Below, one piece after another: positions 34,269 through 42,685 of a stretch of 64,000 nt of DNA (position 1 is its first letter; each line of letters opens with the position of its first letter). The position numbers and the translations under genes were made by a program. The stretch covers positions 124,001-188,000 of the forward strand of contig CAWHWB010000009.1 in NCBI GenBank assembly GCA_963832875.1, in the 5' to 3' direction. Origin of the DNA: AP-15 sp963832875. GTDB lineage: Bacteria > Pseudomonadota > Alphaproteobacteria > ATCC43930 > CGMCC-115725. The notes below the pieces were generated by a model. That model did not search any database, was not told where the DNA came from, and saw only the letters and a list, made by a program, of their open reading frames with translations.

Positions 34269-34733
34269 ATGTTGAGCGACGATCAGCGCCGCTTTCTCGA
34301 CAGCCGCCAAGTCGGCCATCTCGCCACCGCGGATGCGGGTGCGACGCCGCACGTCGTGCCGGTGTGCTTCGCCGCGGCCGGCGACACGCTCTACATCACG
34401 ATCGACCAAAAGCCCAAGGGCGAGCCGCGGGCACTGAAGCGCCTGCGTAACATCATGGAGAATCCGGCCGCGGCCTTTGTCGCCGACCATTATGCCGAGG
34501 ATTGGGCCCGGCTCGGCTGGGTGATGTTGCGCGGACCGGCCGAGATCCTCGAGAGCGGACAGGGCGGGGAAGGCGGCGCGGAGCACGGCCGCGCGCAGGC
34601 GTTGCTGCGCTCGCGCTATCCTCAATACCGGGCGATGCGGCTCGCCGAGCTGCCGGTCATCGCCATCCGCATCGAACGGGTGGCGAGCTGGGGCGATCTC
34701 TCGGTCGATCCCCAGCCGGGCGGTCGATCCTAG
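34269..34733 (+). CDS. PPOX-fold, TIGR03668-like putative flavin/F420 enzyme
   Basis: A 154-residue split-barrel protein of the pyridoxamine-phosphate-oxidase fold. It starts MLSDDQRRFLDSRQVGHLAT and continues ATPHVVPVCFAAAGDTLYIT, IDQKPKGEPRALKRLRNI and NPAAAFVADHYAEDWARLGW. This order resembles the Rv0121-type family described as probable F420-dependent enzymes (TIGR03668). Proteobacterial members may use FMN or another flavin instead. ATG 34269 follows GGAGGTCGCC. It is divergent from the RidA/enolase pair. Confidence 0.78.
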   Translation: MLSDDQRRFLDSRQVGHLATADAGATPHVVPVCFAAAGDTLYITIDQKPKGEPRALKRLRNIMENPAAAFVADHYAEDWARLGWVMLRGPAEILESGQGGEGGAEHGRAQALLRSRYPQYRAMRLAELPVIAIRIERVASWGDLSVDPQPGGRS

Positions 34734-34846
34734 CCGGCAGGGCTGCGGCAACGGCGGCGAGCTATGCGCAGCCCGCGTTGGTGCGGTCGGCATAGCCGGC
34801 CTTAAGCTTGCACGAGGTGAACGATCCGATCGAGGAGCAAGAAGCC

Positions 34847-36442
34847 ATGTCTGCCGCAACCCACAATCCGGAGACCTCCCGTCTTTACGGCGAGCTCGAG
34901 GATCGGCTCCTCGCCCGCGACCAGGTCGGCGGCAGCCGGGTGTATTACGAATTGCTCCGCCGCGGCCGGCCGTTGCCGGAAATCATGGCCCAGGCGGTGC
35001 GCATTCACGCGCCCTATACGCACGTGCCGTACCATCAGCGCATCGACGACGGCTTTCCCAACTTCGTCAACAACGACCATTGCCTCCTGTCGGCGCGCGC
35101 CGCGGTCAACCTGACCAAGATGCTGCCCGAAAAGCTGGCGGCGCTGCCATTGGCGCAGACCATCTGGTACATCCCCTCGGGCCTAGACATCTGGAACCAA
35201 AAAATCCTGAAGGCGCCGGGCCATTATGCGACCCGCGGCTACAAGATGCCGAACACCGAGCCACCAAAACCGGTCGTCTATTGGCCCGACCAGGAGCCGC
35301 TCAAGGAGCCCGGCCCGCTCAATGAGCGCCTCAACCACTGGCTGACCCTGGTCGAGCGCGGCCAGGTCATCGACGCCTACCGCGTCTTTCTCGGGTTGAT
35401 GGAGGAAAAAGAGCACCGCAAGGAAGTCCTAGCGCAACTGGTCTTCGCCGGACTGATCGATGTCCAGGACCGCATGCTCTACAACCGCTCCTATACGACC
35501 GGGCACAAGGCCTACCGCGCCCGCTCGGTGGTCGAACTCGGCAACGCGATCGGCTGGGACAACGCCCACGACGTGATCTACGCCGGGGCGCTCGACATCG
35601 CGGTGGGCCCGCGCTGGCACTCGGTCTACGAGATGGCCTGCAACATCGTTACGATGTTTATCGAGGGTGCGGAGGTCCACGCCGTCCCGCAAGGCGGCAC
35701 CACCGAGCGCGAGCGCGCGCTGCTCGAGAATGCTGGCGATCTCGGCAAGGGTGAAACCGACGAACTGGTCGACGCGCTGACCCGCCAGCACGAGCCGGCC
35801 TATATCGAGCGCATCAGCGCACTTCTATTGGCCGGCAAATCGCCGCGGCGGATCGTCGATGCGATCCAATTGGCGGCCGCGCAGGTCGTGCTGGAGACCG
35901 ACGGCCCGAACGCGTTCTCGATGCCGCAGCACACTTACGAATACTGCAACACGCTCGGCTGGTTCTACGACAATTTCGCGCACCCGCAGCGGCTCAAATT
36001 GCTCTACGTCGCCGGCTCGATGGTCAATCAGGCCGCGTGGAATCAGCAGCACATGGGCTGGGCCAAATCGGCACCGGTCAGCGCGCCCGCCGGCGCCGAT
36101 CGCCTGACCGGCAACCAGATCATCGGCCGGCTCGAAGATTCGCTGGCGGCGCTCGACACCGCGCAATCGGTCGGCTGGACCAAGGCCTATCTCGACAGCG
36201 GCGAGGACCGGTCGCTATTGGTCGAGCGGCTGGCATTGATGGCAGCGCGCTTCGGCAATGACCCGCACAACCAGGAAATCCCGCAATGCCTGTTGCAGGA
36301 TTACGGCCGGAACCAATGCGCCGACCGCGACCGGCTGCTGCTCGCCTGCGCGCACATCTCCGCTGGCCACCGCAAATACGGCGACACCTTCGAGGCCGCC
36401 CGCCGCTTTGGCGAAGCCATGGGTGTCGCTGAATTGCAATAG
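34847..36442 (+). CDS. Large protein of unknown function with conserved-looking His-rich motifs
   Basis: A 531-residue soluble, mostly helical protein that I do not recognise. Distinct stretches are IHAPYTHVPYHQRIDDGFPN, NFVNNDHCLLSARAAVNL, NRSYTTGHKAYRARSVVELG, AVGPRWHSVYEMACNIVTMF, SMPQHTYEYCNTLGWFYDN and QDYGRNQCADRDRLLLACAH. Several His/Tyr/Asp residues fall in helices, which could build a metal or haem-free iron site in the manner of questin-oxidase-like proteins, but this is a guess. ATG 34847 follows GAGGAGCAAG; an in-frame ATG at 34808 would add 13 residues. There is no signal peptide or membrane span. It ends where an IS66 relic begins. Confidence 0.7.
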   Translation: MSAATHNPETSRLYGELEDRLLARDQVGGSRVYYELLRRGRPLPEIMAQAVRIHAPYTHVPYHQRIDDGFPNFVNNDHCLLSARAAVNLTKMLPEKLAALPLAQTIWYIPSGLDIWNQKILKAPGHYATRGYKMPNTEPPKPVVYWPDQEPLKEPGPLNERLNHWLTLVERGQVIDAYRVFLGLMEEKEHRKEVLAQLVFAGLIDVQDRMLYNRSYTTGHKAYRARSVVELGNAIGWDNAHDVIYAGALDIAVGPRWHSVYEMACNIVTMFIEGAEVHAVPQGGTTERERALLENAGDLGKGETDELVDALTRQHEPAYIERISALLLAGKSPRRIVDAIQLAAAQVVLETDGPNAFSMPQHTYEYCNTLGWFYDNFAHPQRLKLLYVAGSMVNQAAWNQQHMGWAKSAPVSAPAGADRLTGNQIIGRLEDSLAALDTAQSVGWTKAYLDSGEDRSLLVERLALMAARFGNDPHNQEIPQCLLQDYGRNQCADRDRLLLACAHISAGHRKYGDTFEAARRFGEAMGVAELQ

Positions 36443-36467
36443 CGTCTCGGTCTCAAGGCCGCCGCCC

Positions 36468-36900
36468 TCAAGGCCGACGCCCTCGCGGGCGAAGATCTCG
36501 GCCTGGCGGTAGCGCGGCAAGGGGTCGTGGTACTTCGATCCCAGGATGTGTGCCAGCAGCCCCGCGCCGGCGCGCGCGAGCAATTGGGTGGGTCGGGCGC
36601 CGCCGCCACGACCGTGTCGCAGGCCCGGCAGGAGAGCTTCTCGCCGATGTGCCGGACCACCCCCGCCTTCGCCAGGGCAGGCTCTTGAAGCGGCCCGGCA
36701 CGTCATCGAGGGTCTGGGTCACGTTTTCACCGATGCGCCGCAGTGCGCCACCGCAACTCGGGCACGCCGGGCCGGCGCGGTGCATCACCGCCTCGCGCGC
36801 AGACTGCGATGCAAACTTTCGACCGCATTGGCGCTGACGATCGAGCCGGCGGCCGATTGCGCCCGCTACGACCGGCTGCGCCATCCGCCGCCGGCCGAGG
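36468..36900 (-). pseudogene. Frameshifted fragment of an IS66-family transposase (TnpC)
   Basis: Read on the minus strand in three successive frames, the region gives CPSCGGALRRIGENVTQTLD (near 36740), VRHIGEKLSCRACDTVV (near 36650), then AGLLAHILGSKYHDPLPRYR and QAEIFAREGVGLE (to about 36470). This is the zinc-ribbon and following part of IS66 TnpC. At least two frameshifts and the loss of both ends make it non-functional. The break point is only about 30 bases after the stop of the upstream gene. Confidence 0.8.
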
Positions 36901-36960
36901 AAGCGTACCGTGGAGCGGCATGAGATCGTCGCGCTGATGAGCCAGCTCAAGCGAGCCGCA

Positions 36961-37292
36961 ATGCGCCCGGCTTATGACGAGGACTCCGGGGACGACCGCT
37001 CCCCAACCGCCAGTGTGGGTTCCGATTGGACGCCGATCCCGGGTCCCGCGTTCGGCGCTGAGTGACACCCGATCGCTCATCAGCCGAACCGTCACCCCAA
37101 ACACCCCCGGAAAGCCCAGGGGCAGTGTCATCTCTAACTGGCAGACGGGTGACATTTTAATCGGGCGCCTACAGGCGCCTACAGCCCGCAGTCGCATAAC
37201 CGCATATTATGGAAAGCGACTTTTACGCATGCATAAATAGTAAATCACCTAGACAAGTCTATCGGAAGTCCACCGAAGACCGCCCAGCGCGA
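36961..37292. other. Gene-free spacer, possibly the scar of an IS end
   Basis: No coding region is supported. 37128-37158 contains TGTCATCTCTAACTGGCAGA followed by CGGGTGACA, an inverted TGTCA/TGACA pair with the look of an IS21- or IS481-like terminus. 37165-37184 has the direct doublet GGCGCCTACA-GGCGCCTACA. The last 60 bases are AT-rich for this genome (ATTATGGAAAGCGACTTTTA). Confidence 0.35.
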
Positions 37293-37937
37293 TTAGGCCG
37301 CCTGGGCGAATTTGGTCTGCACCTCTTGCTCGTAGGCGAGTAGTTTGCGGACGCTCGGCCGCTGCTGCATCCGCTCGAAATGCGCGATGCAATTCTTGAA
37401 CTGGGCAAGGTCGAGGTTGAATTGGGTGCCGCGTCGAAAGCACCAGAAGAAGTGGGCATCGACGGCGGTGAAATGGTCGAAGAACCATTCGCGACCGGCG
37501 AGCCTGTCGTCCGCGATCCGGTAGTTCTCGAACAGCTGCTGTTGCGCGAGCCGTCGGACCAACTCCTCGGCGCCAGGCAGGTCGCAAACGCGCGGCGGCG
37601 AATTGATCCGCGACAGGAACGGGTGGATGCCCGAGGCGCACCAGGCCAGCAGCGAGATCGCATGCAATTCCTGCATCGGGTCCGCCGGCAGCAGCCGCGC
37701 CGCCGGAAAATGCCTGGCGATCCAGATCTGGATAGCGACGTTCTCGGTCAGCGGCTCGCCGTCGATCACCAGCACCGGCACCTTGTGCTTGGGATTGAGC
37801 CGCAGATATTCCGGCGCCATGTGCTGCGACTGGCGGAAATTGAGCGGGTGCACCTCGAACGGCGCGCCTGCCTCGGTCAAGGTCACGTAGGGCACCAGCG
37901 AACACGCGTTGGGTGCGTAATAGAGGAGTAGCCGCAT
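37293..37937 (-). CDS. Glutathione S-transferase family protein
   Basis: A 214-residue GST. The thioredoxin-like N-domain begins MRLLLYYAPNACSLVPYVTL, where the NACS turn is the beta-class-like active-site region. The conserved cis-Pro strand is KVPVLVIDGEPLTENVAIQI. The helical C-domain (ISLLAWCASGIHPFLSRI, FFDHFTAVDAHFFWCFRRG) has the N-capping box position. ATG 37937 gives the family start; eight extra codons upstream are not needed. It could detoxify electrophiles or act as a glutathione-dependent step in aromatic catabolism. Neighbours are an IS scar and a flavoprotein gene. Confidence 0.88.
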   Translation of the reverse strand: MRLLLYYAPNACSLVPYVTLTEAGAPFEVHPLNFRQSQHMAPEYLRLNPKHKVPVLVIDGEPLTENVAIQIWIARHFPAARLLPADPMQELHAISLLAWCASGIHPFLSRINSPPRVCDLPGAEELVRRLAQQQLFENYRIADDRLAGREWFFDHFTAVDAHFFWCFRRGTQFNLDLAQFKNCIAHFERMQQRPSVRKLLAYEQEVQTKFAQAA

Positions 37938-38047
37938 TTCCGATCTCCCGGCCGACATTCCCGGTTTCCGAGGCCGGCGGGTGCGATTGTCTGCCTTTTC
38001 CGCTCACCGGGGCAACCCTGCCGTCGCTTGGACCCGGTGGGGCGGCG

Positions 38048-38590
38048 TCAGCCGCGGCCTCGGTGCGGGCGAACGGCGTCGAGCAGTGCTGCGGTCGGAG
38101 CAAGGCGCGGTCCTTCGCCTTCGTCGACCGGCGGGACGATGGTCACGCCCCAGCTGGGCAATTTCTCGAGCGACGCCCGGGCCTCGGGATGGTTTAGCAG
38201 CGGCGCGTTCAAGGATGGGGCTACGATCACCGGCGTGCCCCGCCCGATCGCCTCGGCGACGACCGAGAGCGCAAGGTTATCGGCGATGCCATGCGCGAGC
38301 TTGTTCAGCGAATTGAAGCTGCACGGCGCGAACAGCACCACACCACGCGGCGGCCGCGGGCGGATAGCCAGGTCGAAATACGATTGGACGACCCGCACCC
38401 CCCCGACATCGGCGAGGTCGCGCGGTGCGATCACCCGCGAGGCGTTCGGCGTCGGCAGCGCGATGACGGTCGAAAAACCGAGCCCGACCAGCCCGCGCAA
38501 CAGCTCGGGACAGCGCGCCGATGTCGTCGTGCCGCTGAGCGCCAGATAGGCCACATCAAACCTTTCGCCATCAGCTGCGGCAAGGCTCAT
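38048..38590 (-). CDS. Flavoprotein-fold protein (UbiX/PPC-decarboxylase superfamily)
   Basis: A 180-residue protein of the homo-oligomeric flavin-containing Cys decarboxylase fold. Typical strands are DVAYLALSGTTTSARCPELL and VVLFAPCSFNSLNKLAHGIA followed by DNLALSVVAEAIGRGTPVIV. APSLNAPLLNHPEARASLEK occupies the place of the PAMNxxMW substrate motif of CoaC-type proteins and is changed, so phosphopantothenoylcysteine decarboxylation is unlikely. A flavin prenyltransferase-like or other FMN role remains possible. No decarboxylase (UbiD) partner is nearby. Confidence 0.72.
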   Translation of the reverse strand: MSLAAADGERFDVAYLALSGTTTSARCPELLRGLVGLGFSTVIALPTPNASRVIAPRDLADVGGVRVVQSYFDLAIRPRPPRGVVLFAPCSFNSLNKLAHGIADNLALSVVAEAIGRGTPVIVAPSLNAPLLNHPEARASLEKLPSWGVTIVPPVDEGEGPRLAPTAALLDAVRPHRGRG

Positions 38591-38748
38591 CTTGCTCTCT
38601 TCGACATTGCGGCGGATTCGGGCGTCGCCTGGCGCCCCCTATCCGACGCCGTTTTGACGGCGCCGACAAGGCGATGCGCAAAACACGATTGCGGGGCGGC
38701 CGTTCCAACCTTGGGTGCCATTCACGAGCTTCGTGCCTAACCTCACCG

Positions 38749-38778
38749 TTGGTATTTTGCGAGTGCCCTCGCTAGAAT
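38749..38778 (+). promoter_or_regulatory. Predicted promoter of the di-haem cytochrome gene
   Basis: TTGGTA at 38749-38754 and TAGAAT at 38773-38778 with an 18-base spacer fit a sigma-70 promoter. The start of transcription would lie about 20 bases before the ribosome site AGAGGGGG of the gene at 38808. No operator was recognised. Confidence 0.5.
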
Positions 38779-38807
38779 TGCCCCAAATTTAGAAAGAGGG
38801 GGCCGAT

Positions 38808-40493
38808 ATGCCCACAGATCAATTCGATGCGCTAAGCGTGGTTCGGAACTGTGATCCACCTCCGCTCGATTTAAACTCGTGTGCGGCCGCCCGCCAGCTG
38901 CGGCGGGATAGCTTTTCTCGCCGGCTCATGCTCGCCGGCTTCGCAGCGACGGTTCTGCTGTTCGGCCCGTGCGCTACGGCCCTCGCGCAACACATTTCGG
39001 CTGCACTCGCCGGTGAGGCCGCGCACGCGCTCAAGATGGGTAAGCTTTTCCCGGAACCCAGTACCGGTACTCAGACGACCCCCGCTGTAATCCCGCGCCT
39101 GGAGATCGACCCCGACCCGAGCGGAGCGGTTGCGACGTTCCAGCCGAACGGGCCTACAAAAACCGCGAACAACGCTTTTTTTCAAAGTCTCGGCACGAAT
39201 GGGCGTAGCTGCTTCACCTGTCATCAACCGCAAGATGGGTGGACGATCAGTGCTGAGCATGTGCGGGACCGTTTTCGCGAAAACTCGGACGACCCGCTGT
39301 TTCGCTTGATCGACGGCGCCACTTGCCCGTCCGATGATGTCTCCACCCCGAGGGCGAAGCGGAAGGCCTACAGCTTGCTGTTGGAGAAGGGCCTGATCCG
39401 CAATGGGATAGCGCTTCCGTCGCCACGGCAGTTCGAGATCGTTGATGTCACCGACCCCTATAATTGCACTGCCAACTCGACGACAGGGCTGAGTGCCATC
39501 CCCACAACCAGCACCACGACCGGCACCGTATCATTGTACCGCCGCCCATTGCCGACGACAAATCTGGGCTTCCTGAGCACGCTCCTGTGGGACGGGCGCG
39601 AGCCGAACCTTTTCAAGCTGGCGAGCGATGCGACGGTGAACCGGGCTCAGGCAAATATAGTTCCGACCGCTGCCCAATTGCAGCAGATCGTGACCTTCGA
39701 GGGGTGCGATACCCAGAATGAGAGCGCGACCGGGTTGTGCGCAACTACTCCAGCCGGTTCCGGTATTTACACCGCGCAGATCTTCGATGACGACGCGGCA
39801 TACCTCGCTGCCGAGGGGGCAACGGGCGGCCCCGAACCCCTCTCGCAGCAGGTGACCGGCTTCTTTGTCGGGATCAACGATCCTTTTGGGAACAATCCGA
39901 CTGGGGCGCCCTTCAGGTCGGATATATTTCACCTTTACGACGCGTGGGCCGAGCTGCAAGGGCGCGGCCCTGTCGTCGCGGCTCGCGAAGCAATCGCTCG
40001 CGGAGAGCAGGTATTTGACTTCACCAACATTAACATCACTGGGGTGGCGGGGATAAACGACGCCCTCGGCCAGCCGAGCTTCCCCGGGTCCTGCGCCACC
40101 TGCCACGACACGCCAAACGCCGGCGATCATTCCATCAAGGCGGCATTGAACATCGGCATCACCAATGCCGGGACGAATCGTCCGCCGGTCGTCGACATCT
40201 CAGGATTGCCGGTCTTTACCATCGTGTGCACGTCAGGCAGCAGCCTGCTGGCGCCGATAGGTCAGATGTTCCAGGTTACCGATATTGGGCGCGCGATGAT
40301 TACCGGAAATTGCGCTGATATCGGCAAGCTCAAAGGGCCGATCCTGCGCGGATTGGCGGCGCGGGCGCCATATTTTCACAACGGCTCGGCCGCGACCCTT
40401 CTCGATGTCGTCAACTTCTACGACCAACGATTCAAAATAGGGTTTACGGATCAGCAGAAGGCCGATTTGGTGGCGTTTCTGAATTCGCTTTGA
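38808..40493 (+). CDS. Secreted di-haem cytochrome c, peroxidase-like
   Basis: 561 residues. A long N-terminal region precedes the export signal (RRLMLAGFAATVLLFGPCAT, cleavage near ALA-Q at 60/61). Two c-type haem sites are CFTCH (135-139) and CATCH (429-433). The C-terminal part has the MauG/CcpA-like features PILRGLAARAPYFHNGSAAT and LLDVVNFYDQRFKIGFTDQQ. It is much longer than bacterial cytochrome c peroxidases (about 330) because the inter-haem region is expanded with Thr/Asn-rich stretches. It probably acts in the periplasm on peroxide or an organic substrate. A second such gene lies at 61.2 kb. Confidence 0.85.
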   Translation: MPTDQFDALSVVRNCDPPPLDLNSCAAARQLRRDSFSRRLMLAGFAATVLLFGPCATALAQHISAALAGEAAHALKMGKLFPEPSTGTQTTPAVIPRLEIDPDPSGAVATFQPNGPTKTANNAFFQSLGTNGRSCFTCHQPQDGWTISAEHVRDRFRENSDDPLFRLIDGATCPSDDVSTPRAKRKAYSLLLEKGLIRNGIALPSPRQFEIVDVTDPYNCTANSTTGLSAIPTTSTTTGTVSLYRRPLPTTNLGFLSTLLWDGREPNLFKLASDATVNRAQANIVPTAAQLQQIVTFEGCDTQNESATGLCATTPAGSGIYTAQIFDDDAAYLAAEGATGGPEPLSQQVTGFFVGINDPFGNNPTGAPFRSDIFHLYDAWAELQGRGPVVAAREAIARGEQVFDFTNINITGVAGINDALGQPSFPGSCATCHDTPNAGDHSIKAALNIGITNAGTNRPPVVDISGLPVFTIVCTSGSSLLAPIGQMFQVTDIGRAMITGNCADIGKLKGPILRGLAARAPYFHNGSAATLLDVVNFYDQRFKIGFTDQQKADLVAFLNSL

Positions 40494-40530
40494 TACGCCG
40501 AAGCAACTCGGGGGCGCGTTGCCCGGATCG

Positions 40531-41640
40531 CTATTTGAACGTCGCTTCGCGGCCGTCGTCGGAGGCCTGTTTGATGGTGTCGACCAGGCGGTGCAGCTCG
40601 ACCGCCGTCGCGAAATTCGGCTGAGGGCTCGTGCCGCCGCGAGTCGGCTGATCTCGTATTGCCCGGGCGAAAAGCGTGTACATCTGGCCGACGTTGACGG
40701 CTTCACCCGAGGGCGTGGCGGGCGAGGTGAACTTGAAGCGCTCCGGCACCGGGATTGGCGCCAGCGTATTGCCGCCCTGCGCGCCGTGCAGGAAAACCGC
40801 GCTCAACTGCGGCGAATCCTTGCCAGTAATGACCAATGTGCCGTCGCGGCCGTAGATTTCCATGCGATAGCCGCTGCCGGCGAACGGGATCGCGCCGATA
40901 TGGACCGAGGCCACGGCACCGCTCGCCAGCCGGCCGCTGAGCAGCACGTTGTCGGGCGAGGTCACGTCTAGCCAGGTATTGGCGCCGGTGTCGAGCCATT
41001 GCTTCGCCTGGGTCGCGACCACCGCGGACAACCGAGCGAAGTTGCCGGCGACAAAGCGCATCGCATCGACGGTGTGGCCGTTGGCGATGGTCAAGGTGTT
41101 GGCGCCGAGCTCGGCGTCGCGTTGCCAGGTGCGGTTCGACGGGCGCGACAAGACACCCTCGCGCATCAGGCTGACATGGACCGCCATGACCTCGCCGACA
41201 AACCCGGCCTCGACCAGTTCCTTCATGTGCATCACGGCGGGATTGACGCGGGCCTGCAGGCCGACCGCCGTAACGAGCCGGTTGGCCTTGGCCAAGGCCG
41301 CCAGTTCCACCGCCTCCGCCGTCGTGCGCCCCAGCGGCCATTCGCAATAGACGTGCTTGCCGGCCTCCAGCGCAGCCTTGGTCGGCGCATAATGAGAGGG
41401 TACCCGCACCACCACAGCGACCGCGTCGATCTCCGGAGAGGCGATCATTCGACCGTAGTCGTCAAACGCGAACCGGGCGCCCCAAGCCCGGCGCGCCGCT
41501 TCGGCGCTCTCCGCTCTCGTGGTGCAGACCGCGGTCAATTCGACATCCGAGCTGGCCCGCAGCGCCGGCAGATGGGAGCGTGCCGACCAGGTGCCCTCGA
41601 CGCTGGCGCCGATCAGGCCCAGCCGGATTTTGTCAGCCAT
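40531..41640 (-). CDS. Gfo/Idh/MocA family oxidoreductase
   Basis: A 369-residue NAD(P)-dependent sugar or cyclitol dehydrogenase-like protein. The N-terminal Rossmann domain starts IRLGLIGASVEGTWSARSHL, the EKP-type motif is seen as HVYCEWPLGRTTAEAVEL (CEWP in place of the usual EKP), and the C-terminal sheet domain includes GFVGEVMAVHVSLMREG and YRMEIYGRDGTLVITG. The replacement of Lys by Trp in the EKP motif is notable since that Lys is catalytic in many members. A VOC gene follows upstream on the same strand with only ten bases between them. Confidence 0.85.
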   Translation of the reverse strand: MADKIRLGLIGASVEGTWSARSHLPALRASSDVELTAVCTTRAESAEAARRAWGARFAFDDYGRMIASPEIDAVAVVVRVPSHYAPTKAALEAGKHVYCEWPLGRTTAEAVELAALAKANRLVTAVGLQARVNPAVMHMKELVEAGFVGEVMAVHVSLMREGVLSRPSNRTWQRDAELGANTLTIANGHTVDAMRFVAGNFARLSAVVATQAKQWLDTGANTWLDVTSPDNVLLSGRLASGAVASVHIGAIPFAGSGYRMEIYGRDGTLVITGKDSPQLSAVFLHGAQGGNTLAPIPVPERFKFTSPATPSGEAVNVGQMYTLFARAIRDQPTRGGTSPQPNFATAVELHRLVDTIKQASDDGREATFK

Positions 41641-41649
41641 ATCGTTAAC

Positions 41650-42114
41650 TCAGTGACTCTTTGCCGCCTGCCAGCGGGCGAGCGCGTCGTGCGGCTTCGA
41701 GATGGCCGGGTCCATGATTTCGCCGTGCGTGCCGGTGCTGGCGGTCAATTCGATAACGTAGCCGTTCGGGTCGCGGAAATAAATCGATCGGACAAAGCCG
41801 TGGTCGACCGGCCCGCGGACCTCGACGCCCTCCGCCCTGCCCTTTTGCAGCATGCGGTCAAAAACGTCGGGCTCGACGCCGAGTGCGATGTGCAGATCCA
41901 ACGTATCCTGACGCTTGAACTCGAACGGCGCACCCGGCACTTCGAAAAAGGCGAGGCAGGAGCCGTCAGCCATTTCGAAAAAACTGTGCAGCGCGCGGCC
42001 CTCGTTAATTTCGAACGCGCTCACCAGCCGAAGCCCGAGGAAATCCTCGTAAAAGCCCCGGGTCTCCTCCGAATCCCGGCAGCGGTAGGCGTTATGATGC
42101 AGTCCTTTGATCAT
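41650..42114 (-). CDS. VOC family protein
   Basis: A 154-residue glyoxalase-fold protein. MIKGLHHNAYRCRDSEETRG opens module 1 with a candidate metal His in LHHNAY. Module 2 has DTLDLHIALGVEPDVFDRML with His in LHIAL, and the Glu ligand is in DPNGYVIELTAS. All three ligand positions are filled, so a metal-dependent lyase, isomerase or dioxygenase is plausible. Start ATG 42114; an upstream extension was rejected. It lies ten bases upstream of the Gfo/Idh/MocA gene and is probably in one transcript with it. Confidence 0.83.
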   Translation of the reverse strand: MIKGLHHNAYRCRDSEETRGFYEDFLGLRLVSAFEINEGRALHSFFEMADGSCLAFFEVPGAPFEFKRQDTLDLHIALGVEPDVFDRMLQKGRAEGVEVRGPVDHGFVRSIYFRDPNGYVIELTASTGTHGEIMDPAISKPHDALARWQAAKSH

Positions 42115-42217
42115 CTGGTCCTCCCAGCATCGAACCCCGGCACAATACCGCCAAACTGGAATCGTTGTCATCGGCTCGCTGGCCCGAGCAGCGCCTTCAA
42201 TTCGATGTCCAGTTAAA

Positions 42218-42571
42218 CTAGTTGATCGGATACATGCGGGCCTTGATCGCCTCCAGTCGGGCAATCACCTCGGGGTCGACGATTTTCGTGAACCGCGGCA
42301 CTTGCTTTCCATTCCACTTGGCCGGTTCAAAAAACATGTAGAGGGGGCGCAGATCGAACAGGCCGCCGTGCCGATAGGCATACGCCTCCTCGTATAACGG
42401 CCGGTATACCTGCAAGAAGGCGTCCTCGGTTCGACAATCATCTTCAGTGTGGTGGCCGACGCCGTAAATATAATAGGCGTAGTTGTTCAGGGGACCGTTC
42501 GGGTCATGTTTGAAGTGGTAGTAATATCCGGGCTCGGGTAAGTTTCCAGGAGGCGGCACGTCGTACGCCAT
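42218..42571 (-). CDS. DUF1653-like small protein
   Basis: A 117-residue protein centred on PGYYYHFKHDPNGPLNNYAY then YIYGVGHHTEDDCRTEDAFL and QVYRPLYEEAYAYRHGGLFD. This aligns in style with DUF1653, a small beta-rich domain of unknown function in which the Y-x-H-x-K-x-G start and the W/YRPLYE block are conserved. ATG 42571 follows GAGGGAAGACCC. Cytoplasmic, no neighbours of related role. Confidence 0.7.
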   Translation of the reverse strand: MAYDVPPPGNLPEPGYYYHFKHDPNGPLNNYAYYIYGVGHHTEDDCRTEDAFLQVYRPLYEEAYAYRHGGLFDLRPLYMFFEPAKWNGKQVPRFTKIVDPEVIARLEAIKARMYPIN

Positions 42572-42685
42572 GGGTCTTCCCTCGCTGTGCTCCGAAAGTC
42601 CATGCCAGGTTTGTTGACGCACGCCGCGCGGCGGAATCGCCGGCGGGCGTCGGCATCGGACCGATCGGCGGCAGCCGCCGGCTCA

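Noticed and set aside
38808..40493. Tat signal in the di-haem cytochrome (SFSRRLMLAGF)
   Set aside because: The RR pair is followed by L-M-L rather than x-F-L-K, and c-type haem is attached in the periplasm after Sec export.
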